Positions 53,197 through 62,539 of a DNA stretch of 64,000 nucleotides are shown here, one piece after another (the stretch's first letter is position 1; every line of letters starts with the position of its first letter). A program made the translations under genes and the position numbers. Source of the stretch: Microbulbifer hainanensis (GTDB lineage Bacteria > Pseudomonadota > Gammaproteobacteria > Pseudomonadales > Cellvibrionaceae); NCBI RefSeq assembly GCF_014904735.1, contig NZ_JACZCR010000031.1:1-64000 (forward strand), in the 5' to 3' direction. The notes below the pieces were generated by a model. The model did no database searches. It worked only from the letters and a program-made list of their open reading frames with translations, and was not told where the DNA came from.

Positions 53197-53495
53197 CATC
53201 CTGCCCCCATACTGACAGTATCAAAGAGGTTACACCCAGTGCACGTGGATGTGAGGAGTGCCTGAAAATAGGTAGCCCCTGGGTTCACCTGCGTATTTGC
53301 AGAAGTTGTGGCCATGTGGGCTGCTGCGATGATTCCCCCCACCGTCACGCCACTGCGCATTACCAGAAAACGGGTCATCCGATCATCGAAGGCTATGACC
53401 CGCCGGAAGGTTGGGGCTGGTGTTATATCGATGAGACGGAGGTCGACCTGCCAAACCAGACCGCCCAGTTGGGACCAATCCCGAAGTACGTCTGA
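53193..53495 (+). CDS. UBP-type zinc finger protein
   Basis: 100 residues with the ZnF-UBP ligand pattern: C4 and H6, C20-C23 (GCEEC), C36-C39 (CRSC), C44/C45, and His50, 52, 56 and 62 (DDSPHRHATAHYQKTGHP), ending in the typical WGWCYIDE block. In eukaryotes this finger binds the free C-terminal Gly-Gly of ubiquitin; bacterial copies are known mostly as small stand-alone proteins of unknown function. It is translationally coupled to the flavoprotein (ATGA), which suggests that the two proteins interact or act on one substrate. Confidence 0.92.
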   Translation: MTSCPHTDSIKEVTPSARGCEECLKIGSPWVHLRICRSCGHVGCCDDSPHRHATAHYQKTGHPIIEGYDPPEGWGWCYIDETEVDLPNQTAQLGPIPKYV

Positions 53496-53641
53496 CATCG
53501 AAGTCCCAGACATATTTGGGCTGGCCCTGCAATCAGTCACCCAGTGCAACCCCTGACGGCCGGTTGAAACTTTGATGTGGCAAGGGCAGTGAGCCGCGGG
53601 TTGCTGTGGGGCGCGCGGCTGGAATAGGGCCGCTGCCGCCG

Positions 53642-54061
53642 TTACTTGATTCGTTTGACCCGGATCTTGCGACCGCCACTCTCGAGTTTCATGAAGAAAG
53701 AGCCGAACGCGCCGCGTTCCACCAGGACCTGTTCACCGCTGTCCCAGTGCACGCGGACGCTGTCGTTCTGGCGCCAGACCTGGCCGTTGTCCAGGGTGAT
53801 GATCAGCTTGCCGTAGGCGCCCGATTGAATGGTGGCGATCTTGACGCTGATGGAGTCCGGTGCCTCCTCGCTGATCTGGGTCTGCTCGCGGCCAAAATTC
53901 TGTTTTGCGCGCTTGTCGAGACTTCCGCTGAGATCGTCGTAGCAAGCCAGGCGCTCGCTGTCCTGCTTGATCGCGGCGCAATCGCGCAACTGGTCGGTCA
54001 GGGAATCTGCGCTGGCGTGGCTCGCCAGGAGTAGTAGGGCGGTCAGGTACAGATTGCGCAT
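53642..54061 (-). CDS. Small secreted protein of unknown function
   Basis: 139 residues with a clear signal peptide (MRNLYLTALLLLASHASA, cleavage near 18). The mature start LRDCAAIKQDSERLACYDDL is a Cys-pair motif common in small periplasmic proteins such as VasI-like proteins. The C-terminal half is a small beta-rich domain (KLIITLDNGQVWRQNDSVRV, LVERGAFGSFFMKL) ending in a basic tail (GGRKIRVKRIK). No other secretion genes are near, so I assign no function. Confidence 0.8.
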   Translation of the reverse strand: MRNLYLTALLLLASHASADSLTDQLRDCAAIKQDSERLACYDDLSGSLDKRAKQNFGREQTQISEEAPDSISVKIATIQSGAYGKLIITLDNGQVWRQNDSVRVHWDSGEQVLVERGAFGSFFMKLESGGRKIRVKRIK

Positions 54062-54327
54062 AATGTCACTTTTGCTGGTTGGGGCGAGTCGCGATTCTGC
54101 CCGAGAGTTGTATCCGGGGACAAGGGCGGTTTATTTTCATGCCATTGCTTGTCGGTTTTTCCTTCGCTGCGGACTGACGGCGACCGCCTTCTGTGGCAGA
54201 GTGGGCTGTCCCGGCTGTGATCCATTCGACCGGCGGAAACGTGCTGCTAGTCACATCCTGTCGCGTCATGACATGGAACAATAGTCGGGGCTTATAACCA
54301 TAAATTAACACTGTCAGGGGGTGGAAA

Positions 54328-54705
54328 ATGAAGAAACTCATTATTCCCGCAATCGTCATCGCCGCTATCGGTGGCTATTTCTACTACCAGAACATGCAAC
54401 CGGTAACGACGGAGTCCAGTATCGCTCAGGAAGTGGATTCCGCGGTCCAGGAAGCTGGCGCAGCGATGGAAGAAACTGCAGACAAGGGCGTGGTTGCAGC
54501 CAATGATGTGGCCGGGGCGGATGGCGATGTATTTGCCGATGCACCGGAGCAGATGGCGGAAGCCGCGGAAGAAGCGGCCGATGAAACCATGGATGCTGCG
54601 GAAGAAGCTGCGGACGAAACCATGGATGCCGCCGAAGAAGCGATGGACACTGTGTCCGACAAGGCCGAAGAAATGGCCGAAGAGGTCGATCACGCGAACG
54701 AATAA
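54328..54705 (+). CDS. Alanine/glutamate-rich repeat protein with N-terminal membrane anchor
   Basis: 125 residues. One hydrophobic helix at 3-22 (KLIIPAIVIAAIGGYFYYQN) and a very acidic, Ala/Glu/Met-rich remainder. An 11-residue unit AAEEAADETMD occurs twice in tandem (about 81-102), with a third degenerate AAEEAMDTVSD, predicting a long helix or coiled coil. The repeat is visible in the DNA as near-identical 33-base units at about 54567-54630. Ends at a strong terminator. Function unknown; an anchored periplasmic spacer protein is possible. The RBS (GGGGGTGG) is offset from the ATG. Confidence 0.75.
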   Translation: MKKLIIPAIVIAAIGGYFYYQNMQPVTTESSIAQEVDSAVQEAGAAMEETADKGVVAANDVAGADGDVFADAPEQMAEAAEEAADETMDAAEEAADETMDAAEEAMDTVSDKAEEMAEEVDHANE

Positions 54706-54721
54706 TCCGGTTGCGTGGAAT

Positions 54722-54752
54722 AAAAATACCCGGGCATGCCCGGGTATTTTTT
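54722..54752. terminator. Bidirectional rho-independent terminator
   Basis: The 18-base palindrome ACCCGGGCATGCCCGGGT (54728-54745) is flanked by AAAAAT and ATTTTTTT, so it works for the repeat-protein gene and the convergent yciK. Confidence 0.95.
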
Positions 54753-54787
54753 TGCCTGAAAAAAGCGGTCACTTCCGCTCCTGGGGT

Positions 54788-55543
54788 TCAGCCCTGGGCG
54801 TTGAACTGTTTGCCGCTCACGCCGCGGCTGTCGTCGCCCATCAGGTAGAGATACGTCGGCATGATGTCTTCCGGAGCCGCGACGGTTTGCGGATCTTCGC
54901 CTGGATATGCGGTCGCGCGCATATTGGTGCGGGTGGCGCCGGGGTTGATACTGTTGACGCGGATATTGGAGACACCGTCCATTTCATCGGCGAGCACCTG
55001 CATCAGGCCCTCGGTGGCGAATTTGGACACGGCGTAGGCACCCCAGAAGGCACGGCCCTTCAGGCCAACGCCGGAGCCGGTAAAAATCACCGAACCGGCT
55101 TCGGAGTTCTCCAGCATCGGCAGCAGCGTCTTGGTGAGGCCGAAGGCGGCATTGACGTTGACCTGCATCACCTGCTGCCAGGTGCCGTAGTGATAGTTGG
55201 CGATGGGGGTGCGCTGGCCGAGCAGGCCGGCATTGTGGAGCAGGCCATCCAGGCGGCCAAACTCCTGGTCGACGGCTTCGGCAAAGTGCTCGAAGGTTTC
55301 AATGCGGGCCTCGTTCAGGTCCATCGGGAAAATGGCCGGCTGTGGGCCGCCCGCGGCTTCGATTTCGTCGTAGACCATTTCCAGCTTGGCGGTGGTGCGT
55401 CCAAGCAGGATGATCGTGGCGCCGTGGTCGGCAAATGTTTTGGCGGCGACCCTGCCAATTCCGTCACCGGCACCGGTGACAAGAATGACTTTGTCCTTGA
55501 GCAGATCTTTGCGTGGCTGGTAGTCAGTGATGGTCTCAGACAT
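54788..55543 (-). CDS. yciK: Short-chain dehydrogenase, YciK family
   Basis: 251 residues from the ATG at 55543; the open frame runs further upstream into the mupP region, but those residues are unrelated. NAD(P) motif TGAGDGIG (23-30), catalytic Ser157, Tyr170 and Lys174 (SGSGVGLKGRAFWGAYAVSK), and the FNAQG C-terminus. YciK-type SDRs occur next to ubiG and mupP in Pseudomonas; their substrate is not established. Last gene of the mtaD-ubiG-mupP-yciK set, with 64 bases after mupP. Confidence 0.92.
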   Translation of the reverse strand: MSETITDYQPRKDLLKDKVILVTGAGDGIGRVAAKTFADHGATIILLGRTTAKLEMVYDEIEAAGGPQPAIFPMDLNEARIETFEHFAEAVDQEFGRLDGLLHNAGLLGQRTPIANYHYGTWQQVMQVNVNAAFGLTKTLLPMLENSEAGSVIFTGSGVGLKGRAFWGAYAVSKFATEGLMQVLADEMDGVSNIRVNSINPGATRTNMRATAYPGEDPQTVAAPEDIMPTYLYLMGDDSRGVSGKQFNAQG

Positions 55544-55607
55544 GGAAATTCCGTTTGTGGGGGTTGCGCGTGGAGGCAGTCGCAGGCGACTGCCCTTGCC
55601 TGGCCGT

Positions 55608-56279
55608 TCAGGCCGATTTTTGCAGGTAGTGCTTCTGTAGCAGCGGCCAGATTTCGTCGGCGGTGTCGACAAGGTGATCAGCACCCCAGTTGGCGGGGTC
55701 GTCGCCTTCATCAATATAGCCGTAGCGACAGGCGATGGTGGGCATGCCGGCATTGCGGCCGGCCATGATGTCCCGTTCGTGGTCGCCCACGTAAACTGCC
55801 TCTTTCGGTTCGCAACCGATCTGGCTGCAGGCGAGCAGCACGGGTTCGGGATCCGGTTTGCGCTTGGTGACATCGTCCGGGCAGATGACGGCGCCGGGGG
55901 CGGGCAGGTAGTCGAATGCCTGCATCAGCGGCACGGTGTAGGCGGCCGGTTTGTTGGTCACCACACCCCAGGCAATACCCTGCCCGGCGAGGGTGTTGAG
56001 CAGGGTTTCCATGCCGGGAAACAGTACAGTTTCCACGGCCAGGTGGGCGAGGTACAAATCGAGAAAGCGCTGGCGCAGGCCGTCGAAATTCGGGTCGCCC
56101 TCATCGCGGCCGAAGCCGAGGGAAACCATGGCCCGCGCGCCATTGGAGACCACTGCGCGGATATCTTCCGCCGGCAGTGGCGGCAATTGCTCCTGGTGGC
56201 GCAATTGGTTCAGCACGACAATAAAGTCCGGTGCGGTATCGAACAGGGTGCCGTCGAGATCGAAAAGAACTGCTTTCAT
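55608..56279 (-). CDS. mupP: HAD phosphatase, N-acetylmuramic acid 6-phosphate phosphatase (MupP)
   Basis: 223 residues. HAD motif I FDLDGTLFDT (Asp7, Asp9), motif II VVTNKP, motif III KRKPDPEPVL and motif IV YVGDHERDIMAGRNAG. The fold alone also fits phosphoglycolate phosphatase (Gph). The symbol is based on context: in Pseudomonas the HAD gene between ubiG and yciK is MupP, which dephosphorylates MurNAc-6-phosphate in the cell-wall recycling bypass leading to UDP-MurNAc. No AmgK or MurU gene is in the window. It lies 16 bases downstream of ubiG. Confidence 0.87.
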   Translation of the reverse strand: MKAVLFDLDGTLFDTAPDFIVVLNQLRHQEQLPPLPAEDIRAVVSNGARAMVSLGFGRDEGDPNFDGLRQRFLDLYLAHLAVETVLFPGMETLLNTLAGQGIAWGVVTNKPAAYTVPLMQAFDYLPAPGAVICPDDVTKRKPDPEPVLLACSQIGCEPKEAVYVGDHERDIMAGRNAGMPTIACRYGYIDEGDDPANWGADHLVDTADEIWPLLQKHYLQKSA

Positions 56280-56295
56280 TCGGTACTGCCCCTGC

Positions 56296-56997
56296 CTATT
56301 CCGGTTTACTCGCGTGCATCAGGTAATTGACGTCCACGTCGCGCGGATTCAATTTGTAGCTGCGGGTAATGGGGTTATAGGTCATTCCGGTCATATCGCG
56401 TAGCTCGAGCCCGGCTTCCCGCAGCCAGGCGCCCATTTCCGACGGGCGAATGAACTTGCCGTACTCGTGGGTGCCCTTGGGCAGCATTTTCAAAACGTAC
56501 TCCGCGCCTACCACAGCGAACAGCCAGCCCTTGGCGGTGCGGTTGATAGTGGAGAAGAACAGCTGGCCACCGGGTTTGACCAGCGCCGCGCAGGCTTTGA
56601 TGACCGATGCCGGGTCTGGTACATGCTCGAGCATTTCCAGACAGGTGACGATATCGAAGCTGCCAGGCTGTTCTGCGGCCAGTTCCTCGACCTGCACGCG
56701 GCGGTAATCGACGTCCACGCCGCTCTCCAGTGCGTGCAGGCGGGCCACCTTGAGTGGCGCCTCACCCATGTCGATACCGGTGACGTGGGCGCCGCGCTGC
56801 GCCATGGCTTCGGTCAGGATGCCGCCGCCGCAACCCACATCGAGCAGTTGCTTGCCGGCCACCGGTGCCCGCTGGTCAATATAGTTGGCGCGCAGCGGAT
56901 TGATTTCGTGCAGCGGCTTGAATTCGCCTGCGCGATCCCACCAGCGGCTGGCGAGCTGTTCAAATTTGGCGATTTCCGCCGGATCGACATTACTCAT
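56296..56997 (-). CDS. ubiG: Ubiquinone biosynthesis O-methyltransferase
   Basis: 233 residues from the ATG at 56997, giving the family N-terminus [23 protein letters not shown] motif [40 protein letters not shown] and the UbiG signature [20 protein letters not shown] are complete. The enzyme performs both O-methylations of ubiquinone synthesis at the inner membrane face. Located between mtaD (103 bases) and mupP (16 bases), a conserved neighbourhood. The longer frame upstream to 57129 is not supported. Confidence 0.96.
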   Translation of the reverse strand: MSNVDPAEIAKFEQLASRWWDRAGEFKPLHEINPLRANYIDQRAPVAGKQLLDVGCGGGILTEAMAQRGAHVTGIDMGEAPLKVARLHALESGVDVDYRRVQVEELAAEQPGSFDIVTCLEMLEHVPDPASVIKACAALVKPGGQLFFSTINRTAKGWLFAVVGAEYVLKMLPKGTHEYGKFIRPSEMGAWLREAGLELRDMTGMTYNPITRSYKLNPRDVDVNYLMHASKPE

Positions 56998-57100
56998 GGA
57001 ATTTCCGTCACTTCTTGCAGGCCGGCAGCCAACAGGAGCTGGTGGGCGGCGCTGCTGCCGGAAGCCGCGCCTGCTGGCACCGCCCTCCGGGATCAATCGT

Positions 57101-58426
57101 TTATTGTGAGTGGCCGGCGATTCTATCACGCCACATTTGCGCCCGCTGAATCACCTCCGCTTCGTTCAGCGTCTGCAGCTGGCGATTTTTCAGCAGCGGT
57201 TTGCCGGCCACCCACACATCGGTGACATTCTGGCCGCTGGCGGTGTAAATCAGTTGCGAAACCGGGTCGTGCAGTGGTTGCTGCTCCAGGCCGCTCAGGT
57301 CGATGGCGGTGAGATCGGCGCTCTTGCCTGGTTCCAGGCTGCCGGTCACATTGTCGATACCCAGCGCGCGGGCGCCGTTGATGGTTGCCATGGCCAGTGC
57401 CTGGTGGGCGGGCAGGGCGGAGGCGTCGCCACTCACCGCCTTGGCCAGCAACGCGGCGGTACCGGCTTCAGACAGCAGGTCCAGGCCGTTGTTGCTGGCG
57501 GCGCCATCGGTGCCGAGGGCGACATTGATCCCTGCATCGAGAAGTCTCGCCGCCGGGCAGAAGCCAGAGGCGAGTTTCAGGTTGGATTTAGGACAGTGGA
57601 CTACGTGGGCACCGCTCTGTTGCAGCAGTTCCATATCCCGGTCGTTCACCGCTGTCATGTGCACGCACAGGGTCTGGGGGCCGAGCAGGCCCAGGCGCAG
57701 CAGGCGCTCGGTAGGGCGCTCACCGGTCTCTGCGAGGGCGCGTTCCACCTCGCCGGCGGTTTCGTGCAAGTGCATCTGCACCGGAACCTGGGCCTCGGCG
57801 GCGTAAACGGCAATCTTCTCCAGCGTCTCATCCCCCACGGTATAGGGGGCGTGCGGGGCGAATACCACGTCGATACGCTCGTGGGCCTTGTAGCTGTCGC
57901 GCAGTGCCAGGCCTTTCTGCACGGCGTCTTCGCCGCTGCGGCTCCACGGCGTCGGGAAATCGATTACCGGGAAGGCTATCTGTGCGCGAATACCGGTTTC
58001 GCGGGCGACGGCGGCCGTTGCATCGGGGAAAAAGTACTGGTCCGAAAACGTCGTGGTGCCGCTGCGCAGCATTTCTGCGATAGCCAGGCGGCTGCCGTCA
58101 GTGGCGAACTCCTGGTCGACCCACTGTTGCTCCGCAGGCCAGATATGCTCCTCGAGCCATTCCATCAGTGGCCGGTCGTCGGCGAAGCCGCGCAACAGGG
58201 TCATGGCGGCGTGATTGTGGGTGTTGATCAGGCCCGGAATCAGTGCCTGGCGGTCCAGGTGCACCTCCTCCCGCGGCGCGTAGCGCGCATTAGCCTCTGC
58301 CGATGGCAGCAGGGCGGCGATCTTGCCGTCGGCGATTGCCAGTGCACAATTTTCGTACACTTTTTGTTCGGGAATGACCGGGATGATCCAGCGGGCGTGA
58401 ATCAGGATATCGATGGCTTGGCGCAT
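57101..58426 (-). CDS. mtaD: TRZ/ATZ-family hydrolase, 5-methylthioadenosine/S-adenosylhomocysteine deaminase
   Basis: 441 residues. Amidohydrolase with the MTA/SAH deaminase pattern: [17 protein letters not shown] for the metal His pair, [13 protein letters not shown] and [12 protein letters not shown] for further His ligands, and [14 protein letters not shown] with the catalytic Asp. It deaminates methylthioadenosine (a by-product of polyamine synthesis) or SAH to the inosine derivative. First gene of the minus-strand set with ubiG, consistent with removing SAH made by UbiG (inference). Divergent from gyrA over 261 bases. Confidence 0.92.
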   Translation of the reverse strand: MRQAIDILIHARWIIPVIPEQKVYENCALAIADGKIAALLPSAEANARYAPREEVHLDRQALIPGLINTHNHAAMTLLRGFADDRPLMEWLEEHIWPAEQQWVDQEFATDGSRLAIAEMLRSGTTTFSDQYFFPDATAAVARETGIRAQIAFPVIDFPTPWSRSGEDAVQKGLALRDSYKAHERIDVVFAPHAPYTVGDETLEKIAVYAAEAQVPVQMHLHETAGEVERALAETGERPTERLLRLGLLGPQTLCVHMTAVNDRDMELLQQSGAHVVHCPKSNLKLASGFCPAARLLDAGINVALGTDGAASNNGLDLLSEAGTAALLAKAVSGDASALPAHQALAMATINGARALGIDNVTGSLEPGKSADLTAIDLSGLEQQPLHDPVSQLIYTASGQNVTDVWVAGKPLLKNRQLQTLNEAEVIQRAQMWRDRIAGHSQ

Positions 58427-58687
58427 GGGTGCGGAGACTTGTCGCTGAGAATGTGGCCGTAGACTTTAGCGATGCGCTCAGGTGTGAACAAGTGTATCGC
58501 CAGCCGTCCTCCCAGACGCCATTTGTGGTAACATTGCGCGCTTGATCGAATCCCGGAGTGGTATCCGGTGTTAGCCGGCACGGGGGCGATGGTAGATGGC
58601 CGGGTCGGCAGAGTCCGATCGGCCGGCCAGGCTGGGCTATATGGTCCGCGGCGGCGGTAATAACTATTTAAGGAATGCCGGAAACTT

Positions 58688-61249
58688 ATGGGCGAGTTAG
58701 CCAAAGAAATCTCTCCGATTAATATCGAAGAAGAACTCAAGCAGTCCTATCTCGACTATGCGATGAGCGTCATTGTGGGCCGCGCGCTGCCGGATGTGCG
58801 CGACGGTCTCAAGCCGGTGCACCGTCGGGTGCTCTTCGCGATGAACGAACTGAAAAACGACTGGAACAAGCCGTACAAAAAATCGGCACGTGTCGTCGGT
58901 GACGTCATTGGTAAATACCACCCGCACGGCGATTCCGCGGTTTACGACACCATCGTGCGTATGGCGCAGCCTTTCTCCCTGCGCTACACGCTGGTGGATG
59001 GCCAGGGCAACTTCGGCTCCATCGATGGCGACAGCCCGGCGGCGATGCGTTACACCGAGATCCGCATGGACAAGCTGGCCCACGAGCTGCTGTCCGATCT
59101 CGACAAGGAAACCGTCAACTACATCGACAACTACGACGGTTCCGAGCAGATGCCGGAAGTGCTGCCGTCGCGGGTGCCCAACCTGCTGGTGAACGGCTCC
59201 TCCGGTATCGCCGTGGGTATGGCCACCAATATACCGCCGCACAATATGACTGAGGTGGTGAGTGCCTGCCTGGCACTGATCGACAACCCGGAACTGTCCA
59301 TCGACGACCTGATGGAATATATCCCGGGTCCGGACTTCCCAACCGGGGCCACCATCAATGGCCGCGCCGGCATCCTGCTGGCTTACCGCACTGGCCGTGG
59401 CCGTATCTACGTGCGCGCCAAGGCCGACGTGGTTCGCGATGACAAGACCAATCGCGAAACCATCATCATTACCGAGATTCCCTTCCAGTTGAACAAGGCG
59501 CGCCTGATCGAGCGCATCGCCGAGCTGGTGAAAGAGAAGAAGATCGAAGGTATCTCCGAACTGCGCGACGAGTCGGACAAGGACGGCCTGCGCGTGGTGA
59601 TCGAACTGAAGCGCGGCGAACTGGGCGATGTGGTTTTGAACAACCTCTATTCCCAGACCCAGCTGGAAAGCGTGTTTGGTATCAACATGGTGGCGCTGGT
59701 GGACGGCCAGCCCAAGGTACTGAACCTCAAGCAGCTGCTCGAGTATTTCATTCGCCACCGCCAGGAAGTGGTGACCCGCCGTACCGTATATCTGCTGCGC
59801 AAGGCGCGCGAGCGCGGCCATATCCTCGAAGGCCTGGCGATCGCCATTGCCAATATCGATCCGGTGATCGAGCTGATCAAAGCTTCCCCCACGCCTGCGG
59901 ATGCCCGCGAGGCGCTGCTGGCCAAGGGCTGGCCGGTGGGCGACGTGCAGCAGTTCCTGGAGCGCGCCGGCGCCGATGCGTGCCGCCCGGACGATCTGCC
60001 GAAAGAATACGGTCTGCGCGATGGCGGCTATTACCTGTCACCGGCCCAGGCCCAGGCGATCCTGGAGTTGCGCCTGCACCGCCTGACCGGTATGGAGCAC
60101 GACAAGCTGCTCGCCGAATACAGCGAGCGCCTGGAGCAGATTGCCGAGTACCTGCATATCCTCGGCAGCTTCGAGCGCCTGATGGAAGTGATTCGCGAAG
60201 AGCTGGAAGCCCTGAACAAGGAATTTGGCGATGAGCGTCGCACCGACATCGTGGCTTCACGCCAGGATCTCACCGTCGAGGACCTGATCACGCCGGAAGA
60301 CAAGGTGGTGACCATTTCCCATGGTGGCTACGCGAAGAGCCAGCCGTTGGCGGATTACCAGGCCCAGCGTCGCGGTGGTATGGGCAAGTCGGCTACCCAG
60401 GTGAAAGACGAAGATTTCGTCGAGCACCTGCTGATCGCCAACTCCCACGACACCATCCTGTGCTTCTCCAACAAGGGTAAGGTGTACTGGCTGAAAGTCT
60501 ACGAAGTGCCGACCGCCGGTCGCGCCTCCCGCGGCCGACCCATGGTCAATATGCTGCCGCTGGAAGAAGATGAGCGTATCAGCAGCATGCTGCCGGTATC
60601 CGAGTACGACGAGAATTACTTTATCTTCTTTGCTACCGCCAATGGCACCGTGAAGAAGACCCCACTCTCCGCTTTTGCACGCCCGCGCAGTGTGGGCCTG
60701 AAAGCCATCGAGCTGGACGAGGGCGACCGCCTGGTGGCCACCGCCATTACCGACGGTAGCCGCGACGTGCTACTGCTCACCAGCGCTGGCAAGGCGGCGC
60801 GCTTCGCCGAGGAAAATGTGCGCTCCATGGGACGCGTCTCCCGTGGTGTGCGCGGTATCCGCATGGCGGAGGGTAAGCAGGTCATCGCCATGGTGATCCC
60901 GGAAGAGGGCGGATCCGTGATGATGGTGACCGAAAACGGCTACGGCAAGCGCACCGCCACCGCGGATTTCCCCACCAAGGGTCGCGGTACCCAGGGTGTG
61001 ATCGCCATTGCCGAGAGCGAGCGCAACGGCGAGCTGGTTGGGGCCTGTCAGGTGCACCCGGGTGAGGAGATCATGCTGATCTCCGATCAGGGTACGCTGG
61101 TGCGGACCCGCGTGGATGAAGTTTCAGTGCTTGGCCGCAACACCCAGGGTGTTCGTGTGATACGTCTGAAGACCGGTGAGAAGCTGGTGGGCCTGGCGCG
61201 GATTCAGGAAAGTGAAGACGAGGATCAGGACGAGGGTGGGGAAGAGTGA
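58688..61249 (+). CDS. gyrA: DNA gyrase subunit A
   Basis: 853 residues. The catalytic Tyr122 ([10 protein letters not shown]) breaks DNA; the quinolone-resistance region has wild-type Ser83 and Asp87 ([10 protein letters not shown]). The GyrA box is present as QRRGGMGKS, and the C-terminal beta-pinwheel follows with an acidic tail. With GyrB it introduces negative supercoils. The start is the ATG at 58688 after GGAAAC. Size and motifs distinguish it from ParC (about 750 residues). It ends at a hairpin terminator before serC. Confidence 0.98.
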   Translation: MGELAKEISPINIEEELKQSYLDYAMSVIVGRALPDVRDGLKPVHRRVLFAMNELKNDWNKPYKKSARVVGDVIGKYHPHGDSAVYDTIVRMAQPFSLRYTLVDGQGNFGSIDGDSPAAMRYTEIRMDKLAHELLSDLDKETVNYIDNYDGSEQMPEVLPSRVPNLLVNGSSGIAVGMATNIPPHNMTEVVSACLALIDNPELSIDDLMEYIPGPDFPTGATINGRAGILLAYRTGRGRIYVRAKADVVRDDKTNRETIIITEIPFQLNKARLIERIAELVKEKKIEGISELRDESDKDGLRVVIELKRGELGDVVLNNLYSQTQLESVFGINMVALVDGQPKVLNLKQLLEYFIRHRQEVVTRRTVYLLRKARERGHILEGLAIAIANIDPVIELIKASPTPADAREALLAKGWPVGDVQQFLERAGADACRPDDLPKEYGLRDGGYYLSPAQAQAILELRLHRLTGMEHDKLLAEYSERLEQIAEYLHILGSFERLMEVIREELEALNKEFGDERRTDIVASRQDLTVEDLITPEDKVVTISHGGYAKSQPLADYQAQRRGGMGKSATQVKDEDFVEHLLIANSHDTILCFSNKGKVYWLKVYEVPTAGRASRGRPMVNMLPLEEDERISSMLPVSEYDENYFIFFATANGTVKKTPLSAFARPRSVGLKAIELDEGDRLVATAITDGSRDVLLLTSAGKAARFAEENVRSMGRVSRGVRGIRMAEGKQVIAMVIPEEGGSVMMVTENGYGKRTATADFPTKGRGTQGVIAIAESERNGELVGACQVHPGEEIMLISDQGTLVRTRVDEVSVLGRNTQGVRVIRLKTGEKLVGLARIQESEDEDQDEGGEE

Positions 61250-61270
61250 TTTCCCGCTAAGGTAAATAAA

Positions 61271-61297
61271 AAGGCTGCGAATTTCGCGGCCTTTTTT
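61271..61297 (+). terminator. Rho-independent terminator after gyrA
   Basis: AAGGCTGCGAA and TTCGCGGCCTT (61271-61293, one G-T pair) form a hairpin that runs into a T-run ending at 61297. Confidence 0.85.
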
Positions 61298-61417
61298 GAC
61301 CCTGTCGCACTAAAAAAACAGCTTTCGCGGGATATGTCTTTCCCGTTTTCGCTTTTTTGTGTTGTTTTATCTAGTTTTGCATGTAACCAATTCTTTGTGC
61401 TCTCTGGAAGTTGATTC

Positions 61418-62497
61418 ATGAGGAAGTTTAATTTCTGCGCTGGTCCCGCCGCGTTGCCCGAACCGGTCTTGTTGCAGGCGCAACAGGAATTGCTCGACTG
61501 GCGTGGTCTCGGTTGTTCTGTCATGGAGATCAGTCACCGCTCGCCGGAATTCGTTGAGGTGGCGGAGCGCGCCGAGCAGGACCTGCGCGACCTGCTGTCG
61601 ATCCCCGACAATTACAAAGTGCTGTTCCTGCAGGGCGGTGCCACTGGACAGTTCAGTGCAGTGCCGTGGAATCTATTCGGTGCCGGCGAGAAAGTCGCGG
61701 ACTATATCCACACCGGCCAGTGGGCCGAGAAAGCGATCAAGGAGGCGCGTCGCTACGGCCAGGTGAATATCGTGGCTTCCAGCGAGGACCGCAACTTTAC
61801 CTATGCACCGGCCGCGGACAGCTGGCAGCAGAGTAAAAATGCCGCCTATTTTCATTACACGCCCAACGAGACCATTGGCGGTGTGGAATTTGATTACGTG
61901 CCGGACGTCAGTTGCCCGCTGGTGGCGGACATGTCGTCGAATATATTGTCGCACCCGATAGCGGTAGAGAAATACGGCATGATCTACGCCGGTGCGCAAA
62001 AAAATATTGGTCCGTCCGGTATTGCCGTGGCCATTGTGCGCGACGACCTGCTCGACCGCGCGCTGCCGGAGATTCCGCGCAGCCTCAACTGGAAGGTGGC
62101 GGCGGACGCGGGCTCCATGGATAACACCCCGCCGACGTTTGCCTGGTACCTGTCCGGCCTGGTGTTCCAGTGGCTCAAGGCGCAGGGCGGTGTCGAGGCT
62201 ATGGCCGAACTGAGCCTGCGCAAGTCCGGGATGCTGTACGACTTTATCGATGGCAGCGATTTTTATTCCAGCCCGGTGGAAAAGCACTGCCGCTCGCGCA
62301 TGAACGTACCGTTTGTGCTGGCGGACGATGCGCTCGACAAAGTGTTCCTGCAGAAGGCCGAAGAGGCCGGATTGCTGAACCTGAAAGGACATCGATCCGT
62401 CGGCGGAATGCGCGCATCTCTGTACAACGCGGTACCAGTGGAGGCCGTCGAGGCGCTGGTGTCCTTTATGGCGGACTTTGAACAGCGCCAGGCGTAA
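61418..62497 (+). CDS. serC: Phosphoserine aminotransferase
   Basis: 359 residues. N-terminal FNFCAGPAALPEPVL, substrate loop MEISHRSPEF, PLP lysine in YAGAQKNIGPSGIAV, and the C-terminal GHRSVGGMRASLYNAVP are SerC signatures. It makes phosphoserine from 3-phosphohydroxypyruvate for serine, and acts in pyridoxal synthesis. GGAAG before the ATG. First gene of a cluster with pheA (42 bases downstream) and tyrA. Confidence 0.97.
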   Translation: MRKFNFCAGPAALPEPVLLQAQQELLDWRGLGCSVMEISHRSPEFVEVAERAEQDLRDLLSIPDNYKVLFLQGGATGQFSAVPWNLFGAGEKVADYIHTGQWAEKAIKEARRYGQVNIVASSEDRNFTYAPAADSWQQSKNAAYFHYTPNETIGGVEFDYVPDVSCPLVADMSSNILSHPIAVEKYGMIYAGAQKNIGPSGIAVAIVRDDLLDRALPEIPRSLNWKVAADAGSMDNTPPTFAWYLSGLVFQWLKAQGGVEAMAELSLRKSGMLYDFIDGSDFYSSPVEKHCRSRMNVPFVLADDALDKVFLQKAEEAGLLNLKGHRSVGGMRASLYNAVPVEAVEALVSFMADFEQRQA

Positions 62498-62539
62498 GTA
62501 TTTAAAGGTTGGGAAATAGGTAAGTGGATAGGCAAACGG

